A DNA stretch of 52,672 nt from Caldilinea sp. CFX5 (GTDB lineage Bacteria; Chloroflexota; Anaerolineae; Caldilineales; Caldilineaceae): positions 1 to 52,672 of the forward strand of contig QWII01000066.1 in assembly GCA_021405325.1 (NCBI GenBank), in the 5' to 3' direction. A program made the translations under genes and the position numbers. Shown in pieces: positions 25,482 through 33,930 of this stretch. Positions within the stretch are counted from its first letter, which is position 1, and the number at the start of each line of letters is the position of its first letter. A model generated the notes under the pieces. The model saw nothing but the letters and a program-made list of their open reading frames with translations. It was not told the DNA's origin and searched no databases.

Positions 25482-25550
25482 AGAGATTGGGAGATAAAGA
25501 GATTCGAGATTAGCCGTATAATCTCTGAATCTCTTTATCTCCCAATCTCT
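25482..25550. repeat. Inverted repeat, perfect 24-bp arms plus inner 7 bp
   Basis: The arms at 25482-25505 and 25527-25550 are perfect reverse complements built of GAGATTGGGAGATAAAGAG words. After a one-base bulge, seven more inner bases pair (GAGATTA/TAATCTC) around a 6-nt loop. It spans the 85-bp gap between the glycosyltransferase and PIG-L genes and reaches the stop codon of the former. Confidence 0.88.
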
Positions 25551-27463
25551 TAAGGTCCAAACCTTCGATCCACCGTCCCGCGCATGAGCCACGGCAGCCC
25601 CCACCCGGCGCGATCGCCAGCATTATTATCCGCTATTCCGGGAGAGGTGACAAGTACGAGGGTTACTGATTGGCCGGCATAAGGAGTTAAGTCCACAAAG
25701 ACTTCCTGCCAATCCAGATCACGCGGCTCGGCGGGGGTGAGGTGGCGTGACCAGAGGGTCTCTTCCGCCCCGTCATGGCGCACGACCACAGCAAAGGTGA
25801 CGCCATCGCCGCCCCACCCCCAGGCCACGGGATCAAGGGCCGGGCTGAGCCAGAGAAAGGTTGGTTCGCTCGGCACTGGCAGCGGCCAAGCAATTTGCGC
25901 GGGGGCATGGGCAAAGATGGTTGGCCGCTCATCGCCATCTTGCGGCATGGTAAAGGCAGTAGCGCTGACCCGTTCACAACCGGTCGCCTCGGCGCAGATG
26001 GGGGTGTCGGGGGTAATCGTGGCGCTGGGCAACATTGCGCGTAGATCGAGCAGTTGATACTGCCGATAGATCGCCCGTTGATCGGGGTTGGGACGTAGTA
26101 AAAGGCGATAGTGATTGACGCCGACCCAGGCGGTGGTAAAGATGGCGGCGAAAACGAGCGCGAGGAGGCAGAGTGCGTTGCACCGGGCAAGCGAATCAGG
26201 GAAGGGCCAACTTGTTTCTGCCCCGTGCAACGCACTTTGCCCGGCCCACCAACTATAGATCCCCCAAAGGCTCAACGCCGGGCCGGTAATGGCAAAGAGA
26301 TCCCAATCGCGCCAGCGGGGCAGGTCATTTTGGAAGCTAAAGTGATAAAAGAGCAAGCCAAGCGTCACCAGGCTGAGGTAGCGAAAAATGGGGTCTTGGC
26401 GCAGTTTCACTTGGGTGAAGCCCCATCCGCCGATGACCAGCCAGAGTGGCGCCAGAGGCGCAATCAGCCATAGGTTGTTCAGGGCATCCAGGAGACGGTT
26501 GGGCGCCAACGCCTGGTCGATCCGCCAGAAGAGTTGGGGATCGCCAGCGTAGCCATTGCCAATATGCGGCAGTGGCGCACCTGCCAACAAAAGCAGGGCA
26601 ATGGTTAATAGGGGAGCGACAAGGGCGCTGCTCCCTAAAACCAGAAAGGACTTACGCATCGTAGGGGTATGATAGTTCATGCCCTTACGATGCGTGCCGG
26701 ACGAAACACACAGGATAAGTAAAGCAGGCATAGCAAAAAGCGCCTGCGGATGAAAGCTCACGGCCATACCGGCAACCAGTCCAACCCAAAGCAATTTTAC
26801 CCGCTCTTTTAAATAACCGATAGCCAGGACGATGGTGAGAAAGGTGGCGGCTGTCACCAAGCTGTAGTTCTCAATATGCCCAAACCAGAGTTGACTGCTG
26901 CCCAGGGCCAAGAGGGCGACCGCATAGCTGATTTGTTGAAAGCGGGTGACGGCCACGAACCGGGTGAGGCCGATGACTGCGGCGACATAAACAACGCCGG
27001 CCAAGACACTGAGCAGGGCAACGGCAGTGGCGGGTGATCCAACAAAGGCAGTCAGGGTGTAGGCGCTGAAGCTGTCGAGTGGCTCTTTCCAGATGTAGGG
27101 GTCGGTGCGCAAGGTTTGGGTGGAAAGCAGTTGGAGTTTGAGCAGGGCATCACCGTGATAGGTTTGCTCGCGCCCGAACCAGAAGAGCAGGCCGGCGGGG
27201 ATAAGATAAAAGAACGTTTGGTGATTGGGGAGTGAGGACGCGGAGCGTCGGGAACCCCCTGGGTGCTTCATTCCCACGCCGAGCGTGGGAACGAGCAGAG
27301 CAGCAAGGATGGGCAGGGCGCCGAGAAGAAGGCGGAGGGGGAGAGGGACGTAGATCAGGAAGCTGAACGCCCAGAGCGGTTGATAGCCCAATGTCCAGCC
27401 GCCGGCAGTGATGAGGAGGAGGGCGCCGAGGCTGCTACATAGGATCGGTAGCCAGTGTTTCAT
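25550..27463 (-). CDS. Multi-pass membrane protein, GT-C glycosyltransferase-like
   Basis: 637 residues with about ten to twelve predicted transmembrane helices followed by a soluble C-terminal domain of about 170 residues that is beta-rich (DLDWQEVFVDLTPYAGQSVTLVLVTSP). This is the plan of GT-C enzymes that transfer sugars from lipid carriers on the outer face of the membrane. A clear catalytic Asp motif was not found. Three palindromic repeats lie in frame within the gene at 26172-26236, 26654-26695 and 27237-27291; each encodes a polar loop between helices. It starts within the 4-bp overlap with the upstream GT-C gene (27460-27463), so the two are co-translated. Confidence 0.75.
   Translation of the reverse strand: MKHWLPILCSSLGALLLITAGGWTLGYQPLWAFSFLIYVPLPLRLLLGALPILAALLVPTLGVGMKHPGGSRRSASSLPNHQTFFYLIPAGLLFWFGREQTYHGDALLKLQLLSTQTLRTDPYIWKEPLDSFSAYTLTAFVGSPATAVALLSVLAGVVYVAAVIGLTRFVAVTRFQQISYAVALLALGSSQLWFGHIENYSLVTAATFLTIVLAIGYLKERVKLLWVGLVAGMAVSFHPQALFAMPALLILCVSSGTHRKGMNYHTPTMRKSFLVLGSSALVAPLLTIALLLLAGAPLPHIGNGYAGDPQLFWRIDQALAPNRLLDALNNLWLIAPLAPLWLVIGGWGFTQVKLRQDPIFRYLSLVTLGLLFYHFSFQNDLPRWRDWDLFAITGPALSLWGIYSWWAGQSALHGAETSWPFPDSLARCNALCLLALVFAAIFTTAWVGVNHYRLLLRPNPDQRAIYRQYQLLDLRAMLPSATITPDTPICAEATGCERVSATAFTMPQDGDERPTIFAHAPAQIAWPLPVPSEPTFLWLSPALDPVAWGWGGDGVTFAVVVRHDGAEETLWSRHLTPAEPRDLDWQEVFVDLTPYAGQSVTLVLVTSPGIADNNAGDRAGWGLPWLMRGTVDRRFGP
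26172..26236. repeat. Palindromic element inside glycosyltransferase gene (copy 3)
   Basis: AGTGCGTTGCAC (26172-26183) is the perfect reverse complement of 26225-26236; after one mismatch five or so further bases pair (GGGCA/TGCCC). The encoded segment lies between helices and reads SALHGAETSWPFPDSLARCN. Reading frame is kept. Confidence 0.7.
26654..26695. repeat. Palindromic element inside glycosyltransferase gene (copy 2)
   Basis: ACGCATCGTAGGGG (26654-26667) pairs with 26682-26695 with one G-T wobble; three more inner pairs are possible. The flank AGGACTTACGCA (from 26647) is identical to the arm start of the intergenic element at 39410-39471. It encodes the polar loop GTHRKGMNYHTPTMRKS. 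Confidence 0.75.
27220..27291. repeat. Palindromic element mosaic inside glycosyltransferase gene (copy 1)
   Basis: From left to right it holds GGTGATTGGG (27220-27229, the word used in the hairpin at 16998-17054), GACG-CGGAG-CGTC (27237-27249), GGGAACCCCCTGGGTGC (one mismatch to a word in the loop of 39410-39471), and the perfect palindrome TTCCCACGC-CGA-GCGTGGGAA (27271-27291). It encodes the extra-membrane loop HPGGSRRSASSLPNHQ. Confidence 0.75.
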
Positions 27464-29589
27464 GGCGCCTCCACAAGGTCACCGGCTGGCAAAGTGAGTT
27501 GATAGAGTTGCAGGCGTGCTTCGGGGAGGATGGGTCGTACCCCCGCTTGCAGGGACAACCGTTGCCCGGTCGTCGGGTCATAGAGACCCACCAACAGTTG
27601 ATAGGGCGCGGCGCCGGTCAACTGGAAGGGAAGCTGATAGTCATCGACAATGACTTGGTTCGGTTGCCAGGTGGCAGTTGGCGCAGCGCCGGCGCCCGGC
27701 ATTTGATCCCACTGGCCCACCATCTGCCCGTTGGCATCAACCAAATGGAGGAAGACGGTGTAGTCGCGGGAAATGGGCTGCCGACCCCGCCAAAGCAGGG
27801 TGAGGTGCAAGCGATTGCGGACGACGACGGGCTGGGTTGCGCCCAACAAATCAATCCCCTCGGCAAATTGGGCAAGGAGGGGTGAGGTTGCGCCGTTGCA
27901 ATGCCAGAGCGTCCAGGTCGCGATGGTGAAGGGGGTGGCACAGCCGTATTGGGGATCGGTGGTGGGTGCAGTGGTCACGTCATCGTCGGTTGTTTGGATG
28001 TAGAGAAACGGCCCCTGTGCCGCCAGCGTGGGAAGCGGCTCAATGCGCCCGGGCCGTCCGCCCATGAGATTCAACCGGTTCGGTTTTTTTAGCAATGGCC
28101 GCAATTCCCGGCCAAGCGGGAGTTGTTGGCTGACAACCGGCAGGGCGGTATCGTCGCTATTCAGAAAGCGCACCAAAGGACGCAACGGACTGGTGGCCTC
28201 ACGACCGGCGCGATAGCTCTGCACCCACTGGGGCGTTGACCAGAACAAGGCAGCCCATACGGCAATCGTTGCGCCTAATGGTAACCAAATCGCCTTGATC
28301 TGTGGGCGCCATAACTGTAAGCCCAGGTCAACCGCCACAGTTGCCAGGATCGTAGTGCGCAAGACGATGATGAGTAGAAAGAGGTGCTGGTAATCCGCTT
28401 CGACCAGATTGACATAGATCGGCGCGTAGTCGGGGCCAAGCAAATTGTGATAGATGGGATGTTCCAGTAAGACGAGCGCCGTCAGGGTTAGGGCGTAAAG
28501 CAAGCCGCGAACGCCGGGCCACAGGAGCGCCAAAAAAGGCAACAAATATAAGGCATATTGTGGATTCCAGGCCGGGTAGGCCAGGAGCAAAAGGGTGTAA
28601 GTCAATGCGGCGAAAAGCGTCAAGCGGCGTGCCGTCTGTTCCGGTGTGGCCGCCAGTCGCGATTGGCGCCAGGTGAAGACAAAAACGATGGCGCCAATGA
28701 CCAGCCAGCCGAGCCAGATGGCGCGTTGCGAAAACCAAGGCGTATACAGACTCACAGCCGCCAGCGGATCAAAGGGATCGCCCACGACGGCGCCAAGTTT
28801 GGTATAGCCGTTGCTCCAGGCATAGAGCGTACTCCACCCCGAACGCTCGACCAGGGAACGGAGCGCAGCCATTGTCATCACCGGCCCTTGAGTGTAAGCC
28901 AGCGCATAACCGGCGGCCGGCACCAACAGGGCGCCGGCGGCGCCCATCGCCCAAACCGTGCGTCGTTTGGTTGCCAGCGGCAGTAGCGCCACCATCGCCA
29001 GGGGGACAAGCTTTAACAAACCGCCAATACCGGTAAGCAGACCAAAGCCCAGGGCGCCGATCACGGTTGGTTGGGCGATGAGCAGCGCCAATCCAGCCAT
29101 AATCGTGGCGACCGGCAGCGCATCGAACCAGCCATTCAAGAGGTAGACCGGCAAGAAGAGACCGCTATAGAGCCAGACAACCCGCAAGACGCGTCGTTCA
29201 TCCTGTGCGCCATAGAGACGACGGGCCACCCAATAGAGCGCCAGCAATGTCACGCTTTCCCCTAGCGCCATCAGCAAACCGAACGGAACAACGTACCAGA
29301 GCCGCTCGTCTTCCCACAAAGGGATGCGGCGGCTCCAGTGATCGATCCAGACACTAAGCCAGGCGAATAGGGGAGGATATTCCGACCAGTAGTCACGGTA
29401 GGGGAGCAAACCAAAATCTTGCCAACTGGCGCGGCTTTGGTAATAGATCAGGTCACTGTAATCACGGATATAGCCGCCAGGGCGCAAAAACCAGACGCTG
29501 CTCAGACGAAAGCTGACAAAGAGGATAAAGAGCAAGACAAAATCCGTATGCCGGTGAAAGCGCTGCTGCAGCGACGCATAGATTGACAC
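27460..29589 (-). CDS. Multi-pass membrane protein, GT-C glycosyltransferase-like
   Basis: 709 residues with about eleven hydrophobic helices and a soluble C-terminal domain of about 200 residues (IDLLGATQPVVVRNRLHLTLLWRGRQPISRDYTVFLHLVDANG). The first luminal loop holds IRDYSDLIYYQSRASWQDFGLLPYRDYWSEYPPL, with the Asp and Glu pattern expected for GT-C (GT87-like/DUF2029) transferases using polyprenyl-phosphate sugars. The C-terminal domain is shared in kind with many Chloroflexota GT-C proteins. The start is a GTG with GAGG upstream. The neighbour gene overlaps by 4 bp. Likely role: building surface glycans or glycosylating envelope proteins. Confidence 0.78.
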   Translation of the reverse strand: MSIYASLQQRFHRHTDFVLLFILFVSFRLSSVWFLRPGGYIRDYSDLIYYQSRASWQDFGLLPYRDYWSEYPPLFAWLSVWIDHWSRRIPLWEDERLWYVVPFGLLMALGESVTLLALYWVARRLYGAQDERRVLRVVWLYSGLFLPVYLLNGWFDALPVATIMAGLALLIAQPTVIGALGFGLLTGIGGLLKLVPLAMVALLPLATKRRTVWAMGAAGALLVPAAGYALAYTQGPVMTMAALRSLVERSGWSTLYAWSNGYTKLGAVVGDPFDPLAAVSLYTPWFSQRAIWLGWLVIGAIVFVFTWRQSRLAATPEQTARRLTLFAALTYTLLLLAYPAWNPQYALYLLPFLALLWPGVRGLLYALTLTALVLLEHPIYHNLLGPDYAPIYVNLVEADYQHLFLLIIVLRTTILATVAVDLGLQLWRPQIKAIWLPLGATIAVWAALFWSTPQWVQSYRAGREATSPLRPLVRFLNSDDTALPVVSQQLPLGRELRPLLKKPNRLNLMGGRPGRIEPLPTLAAQGPFLYIQTTDDDVTTAPTTDPQYGCATPFTIATWTLWHCNGATSPLLAQFAEGIDLLGATQPVVVRNRLHLTLLWRGRQPISRDYTVFLHLVDANGQMVGQWDQMPGAGAAPTATWQPNQVIVDDYQLPFQLTGAAPYQLLVGLYDPTTGQRLSLQAGVRPILPEARLQLYQLTLPAGDLVEAP

Positions 29590-29652
29590 AAAAACGCCTC
29601 AATTTGTAAAGAAAGGACCACTCCTTGACGAAAAGCATCCCTTGACAAGGCA

Positions 29653-29673
29653 GGTCAACGACGTTGGTTGACC
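29653..29673. promoter_or_regulatory. Short inverted repeat in divergent intergenic region
   Basis: GGTCAAC (29653-29659) and GTTGACC (29667-29673) form a perfect inverted repeat with a 7-nt spacer. The region 29590-29839 separates the divergent glycosyltransferase and PIN-TRAM genes and carries several TTGACA-like words. A dimeric regulator could bind here; this is inference only. Confidence 0.35.
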
Positions 29674-29839
29674 GTAGACAAGCAGCGCTGAAAGGTAACG
29701 TCGCGCTGTGCTACGATTGGCCTATTGTTACATGGCCCTGGCGGAATCGTCAAAAGTAGAATGTGCTACTGACTGCTGTACGGTTCAATGCCATAATTAC
29801 GGAATGATTGGTGAGCTTATGTTAGTAGGAGAGTACACA

Positions 29840-30919
29840 ATGCGTTTTGAGCCTCTATTACGAGTGCTGGGAGCGCTGGTTTATGGGTTCATTGGTTGGG
29901 AATTGGGGGTTGCTTTAGCACAGACAGGCTATCTGACAACAGAATCGGCCTTCTACATTGTGCCGACCACGTTGATCGGCGGCGCCTTGGGCTATCTCTT
30001 GGCGCCCTGGCTGATCATTGCACCGGCCAAAGCGGCCCGCAATAGCCTGCGCGCGATTCCAACCAGTGATCTAATTGCCGGCACAACTGGTTTAATGGTG
30101 GGGTTGTTGATTGCTGTGCTGCTTAGTTATCCAGTGGCCCAGTTGCCCCCGCCCTTTGGTAGTATTTTGCCCTTAATCCTTGTCATTATTTGTGGTTATC
30201 TTGGCACTACCGTTGCTGTCACCCGGCAAGAAGATCTGTTAGCGCTCTTTCGGTTGGGGCGACCAAGCGAGACGAGCGCGCCGACGGCAACGAAGGTTGG
30301 CGGCGGCAATCACGCAAACGGCTATGAACTGCCCCGGTTGTTGCTTGACACGAGTGTAATTATTGATGGTCGCATTGCCGACATTGCCCAAACCGGTTTT
30401 ATTCCCGGCGTTTTATCGGTGCCGCGTTTTGTCCTGAATGAATTACAATATATTGCCGATTCGTCCGATACCCTACGGCGCAACCGGGGGCGGCGTGGTC
30501 TGGAGATGTTGGACCGATTGCAAAACACGGACGATGTCCAGATCGAGTTTATCGACCAAGACCCGCAGGACGCTCAGCAAGTCGATGACAAATTGATCAG
30601 CCTGGCCTTGCACCTGGGCGCGGCGATTGTCACCAATGACTATAATCTCAACCGGGTGGCCCGCTTGCAGGGCATCAAGGTCTTGAATATTAACGAACTG
30701 GCGAATGCGGTCAAGGCGGTCTTACTGCCGGGGGAAGAGTTGCCGTTGCGCATCATCCAGGAAGGCAAAGAAGCCAGTCAAGGCGTCGGCTTCCTGGACG
30801 ACGGGACGATGGTTGTGGTCGAGAATGGCCGGCGCTTTCTCAACCAAGAAGTGTTGGTGCAAGTGACCAAAGTGTTGCAGACCAACGCCGGGCGGTTGAT
30901 CTTTGCGACGCCAGAATAA
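29840..30919 (+). CDS. PIN and TRAM domain membrane protein (YacL type)
   Basis: 359 residues from the ATG at 29840, which follows TAGGAG; in-frame codons further upstream lack support. Four transmembrane helices in the first 130 residues ([73 protein letters not shown]) are followed by a PIN nuclease domain with acidic residues [15 protein letters not shown], then [20 protein letters not shown] and TNDYNLN. A C-terminal TRAM domain ([22 protein letters not shown]) should bind RNA. YacL-type proteins are common in Gram-positives and Chloroflexota, and their role is not settled. Confidence 0.93.
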   Translation: MRFEPLLRVLGALVYGFIGWELGVALAQTGYLTTESAFYIVPTTLIGGALGYLLAPWLIIAPAKAARNSLRAIPTSDLIAGTTGLMVGLLIAVLLSYPVAQLPPPFGSILPLILVIICGYLGTTVAVTRQEDLLALFRLGRPSETSAPTATKVGGGNHANGYELPRLLLDTSVIIDGRIADIAQTGFIPGVLSVPRFVLNELQYIADSSDTLRRNRGRRGLEMLDRLQNTDDVQIEFIDQDPQDAQQVDDKLISLALHLGAAIVTNDYNLNRVARLQGIKVLNINELANAVKAVLLPGEELPLRIIQEGKEASQGVGFLDDGTMVVVENGRRFLNQEVLVQVTKVLQTNAGRLIFATPE

Positions 30920-30944
30920 ATAATCAGCCAATTATTGTTTGCTG

Positions 30945-31013
30945 GAGATTGAGAGATACAGAGATTGAGAGAGTTGCGCAGGCAATCTCTCAATCTCTGT
31001 ATCTCTCAATCTC
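30945..31013. repeat. Inverted repeat, perfect 28-bp arms of GAGATTGAGAGATACAGAG words
   Basis: The arms at 30945-30972 and 30986-31013 are perfect reverse complements, and an inner TTGC/GCAA pairs too. The arm shares GAGATTGAGAGATACAGAG with 20343-20423. It sits in the gap between the PIN-TRAM gene and cysS, just upstream of the cysS promoter candidate, and could terminate the former. Confidence 0.9.
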
Positions 31014-31036
31014 TTTATTCTTCCAAACCCAATCTA

Positions 31037-31045
31037 TGGTATAAT
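31037..31045 (+). promoter_or_regulatory. Extended -10 promoter of cysS
   Basis: TGGTATAAT is a consensus extended -10 (TGn-TATAAT). The start codon is about 49 bp downstream. No good -35 is seen, as expected for an extended -10 promoter. The same ATGGTATAAT decamer precedes the STAND regulator at 42205. Confidence 0.65.
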
Positions 31046-31093
31046 AGCGCCAACTTTGTACCCATATCCCAATTCTAGATAGGATCGACTTTC

Positions 31094-32500
31094 ATGACGC
31101 TTCGCATCTACAACACGCTCACCCGCCAGACGGAGGAGTTTCAAACCGTGGAACCGGGCAAGGTGCGCATGTATGTTTGCGGCCCTACGGTCTACGCCAA
31201 TGCCCATATCGGTCATGCCATGGCGGCCATTGTCTTTGACATGGTGCGCCGTTATCTCATCTATCGTGGCTATCAAGTGCGCTATGTCACCAACTTTACC
31301 GATGTCGATGACAAAATTATTCGCCGCGCCAACGAACGAGGGGAAGACCCGATTGCGCTGGCCAATCACTATGCTGATGAGTATCTGCGCCATCTCAATG
31401 ACCTCAATATCATGCCCGCCGATGTCTACCCCAAGGTCAGTGAAACCATGCCGGAGATCATTCAGATGGTGCAGAATCTGGGCGAAGGCGGCTACGCCTA
31501 CCAACTGGAGGGTGATGTCTACTTCCGTGTGACCAAGGATGAGGACTACGGCAAACTGAGCCGGCGCAGCCTGGAAGAAGCCTTGAGCGGCACGCGCGTG
31601 GAAGAAGATCAGCGCAAGGAACATCCCGGCGACTTCGCGCTCTGGAAGTCGGCGAAGCCGGGCGAACCGGCGTGGGAAAGCCCGTGGGGACCGGGACGCC
31701 CCGGCTGGCACATTGAATGCTCGGCCATGAGTCTGCGCCACCTGGGCGAACAGATCGACATTCATGGCGGCGGCAACGATCTCATCTTCCCCCACCACGA
31801 AAATGAGATCGCCCAGACCGAAAGCATGACCGGCAAATCCTTTGCCCGCTATTGGATGCACAACGGCATGTTGCAACTGGCCGGCGAAAAGATGAGCAAG
31901 TCGCTGGGCAACCTGATCACCATCGATGATTTTCTCAACAAACACAGCAGCGACGCCCTGCGCATCCTCATCTACTCCGGCCATTATCGCAAGCCGGTGG
32001 TCTACAACGATGAGACCTTGACCACCGCCAAGCGCGTCCTCACCCGCCTGTTGACCGGTCTGCGCCCCAGCAAAGGCCCCAAGACTACCGGTGAAGCGGT
32101 CGATGCCTTGCGCGAAGCAACCGAAAATGCGCGCGCCAACTTTATTACGGCGATGGACGACGACTTTAACACCAGCACCGGCATGGCCGCCATCTTTGAA
32201 CTGGTGCGCGCCATCAACAGCGCCCGTGATGCCGGCGTCAGCGGCCCCTTCTTTAGCGCCGCCCAACAGACCCTGCGCGAGTTGACCGGCGTCCTTGGCC
32301 TCACCCTGACCGAAGAAAGCAACGAAGGCAGTGGGCGCGGCGATGTGAAACCCTTTGTCGATCTCCTGGTCAACATCCGCACCGAGTTGCGCACCGCCAA
32401 ACAATGGGCGCTGGCCGACAAAGTGCGCAATGGCTTGAAAGAACAGGGCGTAGTGATCGAAGATACGGCGGAAGGACCCGTGTGGCGTTTCGGGGAGTAA
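31094..32500 (+). CDS. cysS: Cysteinyl-tRNA synthetase
   Basis: Class I aminoacyl-tRNA synthetase that attaches cysteine to tRNA-Cys. 468 residues. The ATP-binding HIGH motif is H38-I-G-H41 (ANAHIGHAM), and the KMSKS loop is K266-S270 ([10 protein letters not shown]). The active-site zinc ligands are C29, C209 (HIECS), H234 and E238 (HHENE), which give cysteine its specificity. The C-terminal DALR anticodon-binding region follows. RBS AGGA is modest. A long ORF on the opposite strand (31034-32515) is a shadow of this gene's codon bias and is not annotated. Confidence 0.97.
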   Translation: MTLRIYNTLTRQTEEFQTVEPGKVRMYVCGPTVYANAHIGHAMAAIVFDMVRRYLIYRGYQVRYVTNFTDVDDKIIRRANERGEDPIALANHYADEYLRHLNDLNIMPADVYPKVSETMPEIIQMVQNLGEGGYAYQLEGDVYFRVTKDEDYGKLSRRSLEEALSGTRVEEDQRKEHPGDFALWKSAKPGEPAWESPWGPGRPGWHIECSAMSLRHLGEQIDIHGGGNDLIFPHHENEIAQTESMTGKSFARYWMHNGMLQLAGEKMSKSLGNLITIDDFLNKHSSDALRILIYSGHYRKPVVYNDETLTTAKRVLTRLLTGLRPSKGPKTTGEAVDALREATENARANFITAMDDDFNTSTGMAAIFELVRAINSARDAGVSGPFFSAAQQTLRELTGVLGLTLTEESNEGSGRGDVKPFVDLLVNIRTELRTAKQWALADKVRNGLKEQGVVIEDTAEGPVWRFGE

Positions 32501-32503
32501 GCG

Positions 32504-33076
32504 ATGACCATACAAAGTTTACGGCGACGCCTTACAGTAGACGATTATCATAAGATGGCGGACGTTGGTATCTTCCACGAAGATGACCGCGTCGAACTGC
32601 TGGATGGTGAATTATACGATATAAGTCCGATTGATGCTGCCCATGCAGCCAACGTCAATCGCTTAACGCGCCTACTGGTACGGATGATTGATGAACAAGC
32701 CATTGTGAGTGTGCAAAATCCGGTCGAATTGAATGACTATAGTGAACCGCAACCGGATATTGCCTTGTTACGCTGGCGTGACGACTTTTATGAAACCCAT
32801 TTGCCAACGCCAGCAGACTCGCTCTTGCTCATTGAAGTGGCAAACACCACTGTGACGACTGATCGTAAGGCGAAGTTACCCCGCTATGCTGCTGCTGGGA
32901 TTCCGGAAGTGTGGATCGTCAATATAAAGCAACGGGTTATTGCGCAATACACGCAACCGGACGGCAACGTCTATAGCAATCGCAAACTCGTCAAACGGGG
33001 TGCGATTACAACCACCTGTTTATCGCCTGCGGTAGAAGTGCCAGTCGAGCATATTTTTGGATTGAAGGCATTATGA
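32504..33076 (+). CDS. Uma2 family endonuclease-like protein
   Basis: 190 residues, Uma2 (DUF820) restriction-endonuclease-like fold. The family core is visible: [26 protein letters not shown], then PQPDIALLR and [33 protein letters not shown], with the PD-(D/E)xK-like residues D in PDIAL, E in LIEV and K in RKAKLPRY. The family expands strongly in Cyanobacteria and Chloroflexota and its function is unproven. It starts 3 bp after cysS and overlaps rlmB by 4 bp, so it sits in one operon with two RNA genes. Confidence 0.92.
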   Translation: MTIQSLRRRLTVDDYHKMADVGIFHEDDRVELLDGELYDISPIDAAHAANVNRLTRLLVRMIDEQAIVSVQNPVELNDYSEPQPDIALLRWRDDFYETHLPTPADSLLLIEVANTTVTTDRKAKLPRYAAAGIPEVWIVNIKQRVIAQYTQPDGNVYSNRKLVKRGAITTTCLSPAVEVPVEHIFGLKAL

Positions 33077-33840
33077 GTGAACTAATCTACGGTCGGCGCG
33101 CCGTTTTGGAAACGCTACGCGCCAACCGGCGGCGTCTCTTCCGGCTTTGGCTCGAAGGGACCGGCGAACCAGCCCGCACCGGCGTCATCGGCGACATTCT
33201 GACGCAAGCGGAAGCGCATAGCGTACCCACGCGGCCGATCAAAGGCGGCCTCTTTGACAAACTGGCGACGCAACAGGTCAACGCGCAAGGGGTGGCGCTG
33301 GAGGTGGGGGACTATCCCTATGTTGATCTAGCCGCTTGTCTCGCCTATGGTCGCGCCATCGGCGAAGCGCCCTTTCTTCTCATATTGGATCATTTGCAAG
33401 ACCCGCAAAATCTGGGGACGCTCTTTCGCACCGCCGAAGCGATGGGCATCCACGGCGTGATCATCCCCGACCGCCGCTCGGCTCACGTCACAGCAGCGGT
33501 GAGCAATGCCAGCGCCGGCGCGGTGGAACATCTGCGCGTGGTGCAGGTGACGAACCTCAACCGCACCATTGAAGAACTCAAAGAAGCGAACATCTGGGTG
33601 GCCGGGCTGGACAATGTCGAAAACGCGCTGCCGCTCAGCCGCGCGAACCTGACCGGCGCGCTGGCGCTGGTGGTAGGCAGCGAAGGGGAGGGGTTGAGCC
33701 GCTTGACCCGTGAGCGGTGTGACTTTCTGGTGCGTTTGCCCATGTTTGGGCTGGTGGAAAGTCTTAACGCAGCGGTGGCCGGGAGCATTGTCCTCTATGC
33801 CGCCCGCCAAGCGCGGGAGCCAGTCAAGCCGAAAACCTAA
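33073..33840 (+). CDS. rlmB: 23S rRNA (guanosine-2'-O-)-methyltransferase RlmB-like, SPOUT/TrmH family
   Basis: 255 residues. The N-terminal substrate-binding part begins [15 protein letters not shown], and the C-terminal SPOUT knot shows motif 1 ([19 protein letters not shown]), motif 2 ([14 protein letters not shown]) and motif 3 ([23 protein letters not shown]). These are the marks of RlmB/TrmH-group enzymes, which methylate the ribose of a guanosine in the 23S peptidyl transferase region using S-adenosylmethionine. A TrmH-like tRNA specificity is possible but less likely from the N-terminal domain. Translationally coupled to the Uma2 gene by ATGA overlap. Confidence 0.93.
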   Translation: MSELIYGRRAVLETLRANRRRLFRLWLEGTGEPARTGVIGDILTQAEAHSVPTRPIKGGLFDKLATQQVNAQGVALEVGDYPYVDLAACLAYGRAIGEAPFLLILDHLQDPQNLGTLFRTAEAMGIHGVIIPDRRSAHVTAAVSNASAGAVEHLRVVQVTNLNRTIEELKEANIWVAGLDNVENALPLSRANLTGALALVVGSEGEGLSRLTRERCDFLVRLPMFGLVESLNAAVAGSIVLYAARQAREPVKPKT

Positions 33841-33844
33841 ATAG

Positions 33845-33914
33845 CCAGCGTGCTCGTAGCCGGTCCGTGACCGGTGTCCAATCACCGGTCACGGACCGGC
33901 TACGAGCACGCTGG
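33845..33914. terminator. Inverted repeat, perfect 32-bp stem with 6-nt loop
   Basis: The arms at 33845-33876 and 33883-33914 are perfect reverse complements around TCCAAT. It starts 5 bp after the rlmB stop codon and is the longest and tightest hairpin in the window. It should terminate or protect the rlmB mRNA, although no T-run follows. The right arm overlaps the longest in-frame extension of the next gene, which is one reason to start that gene at 33931. Confidence 0.9.
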
Positions 33915-33930
33915 TCGTTACCAACCATTC

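Noticed and set aside
31034..32515. 493-codon ORF antisense to cysS
   Set aside because: It mirrors cysS codon structure on the opposite strand, has low-complexity Gly/Ala/Gln-rich content, and no recognisable domain, whereas cysS has all catalytic motifs.
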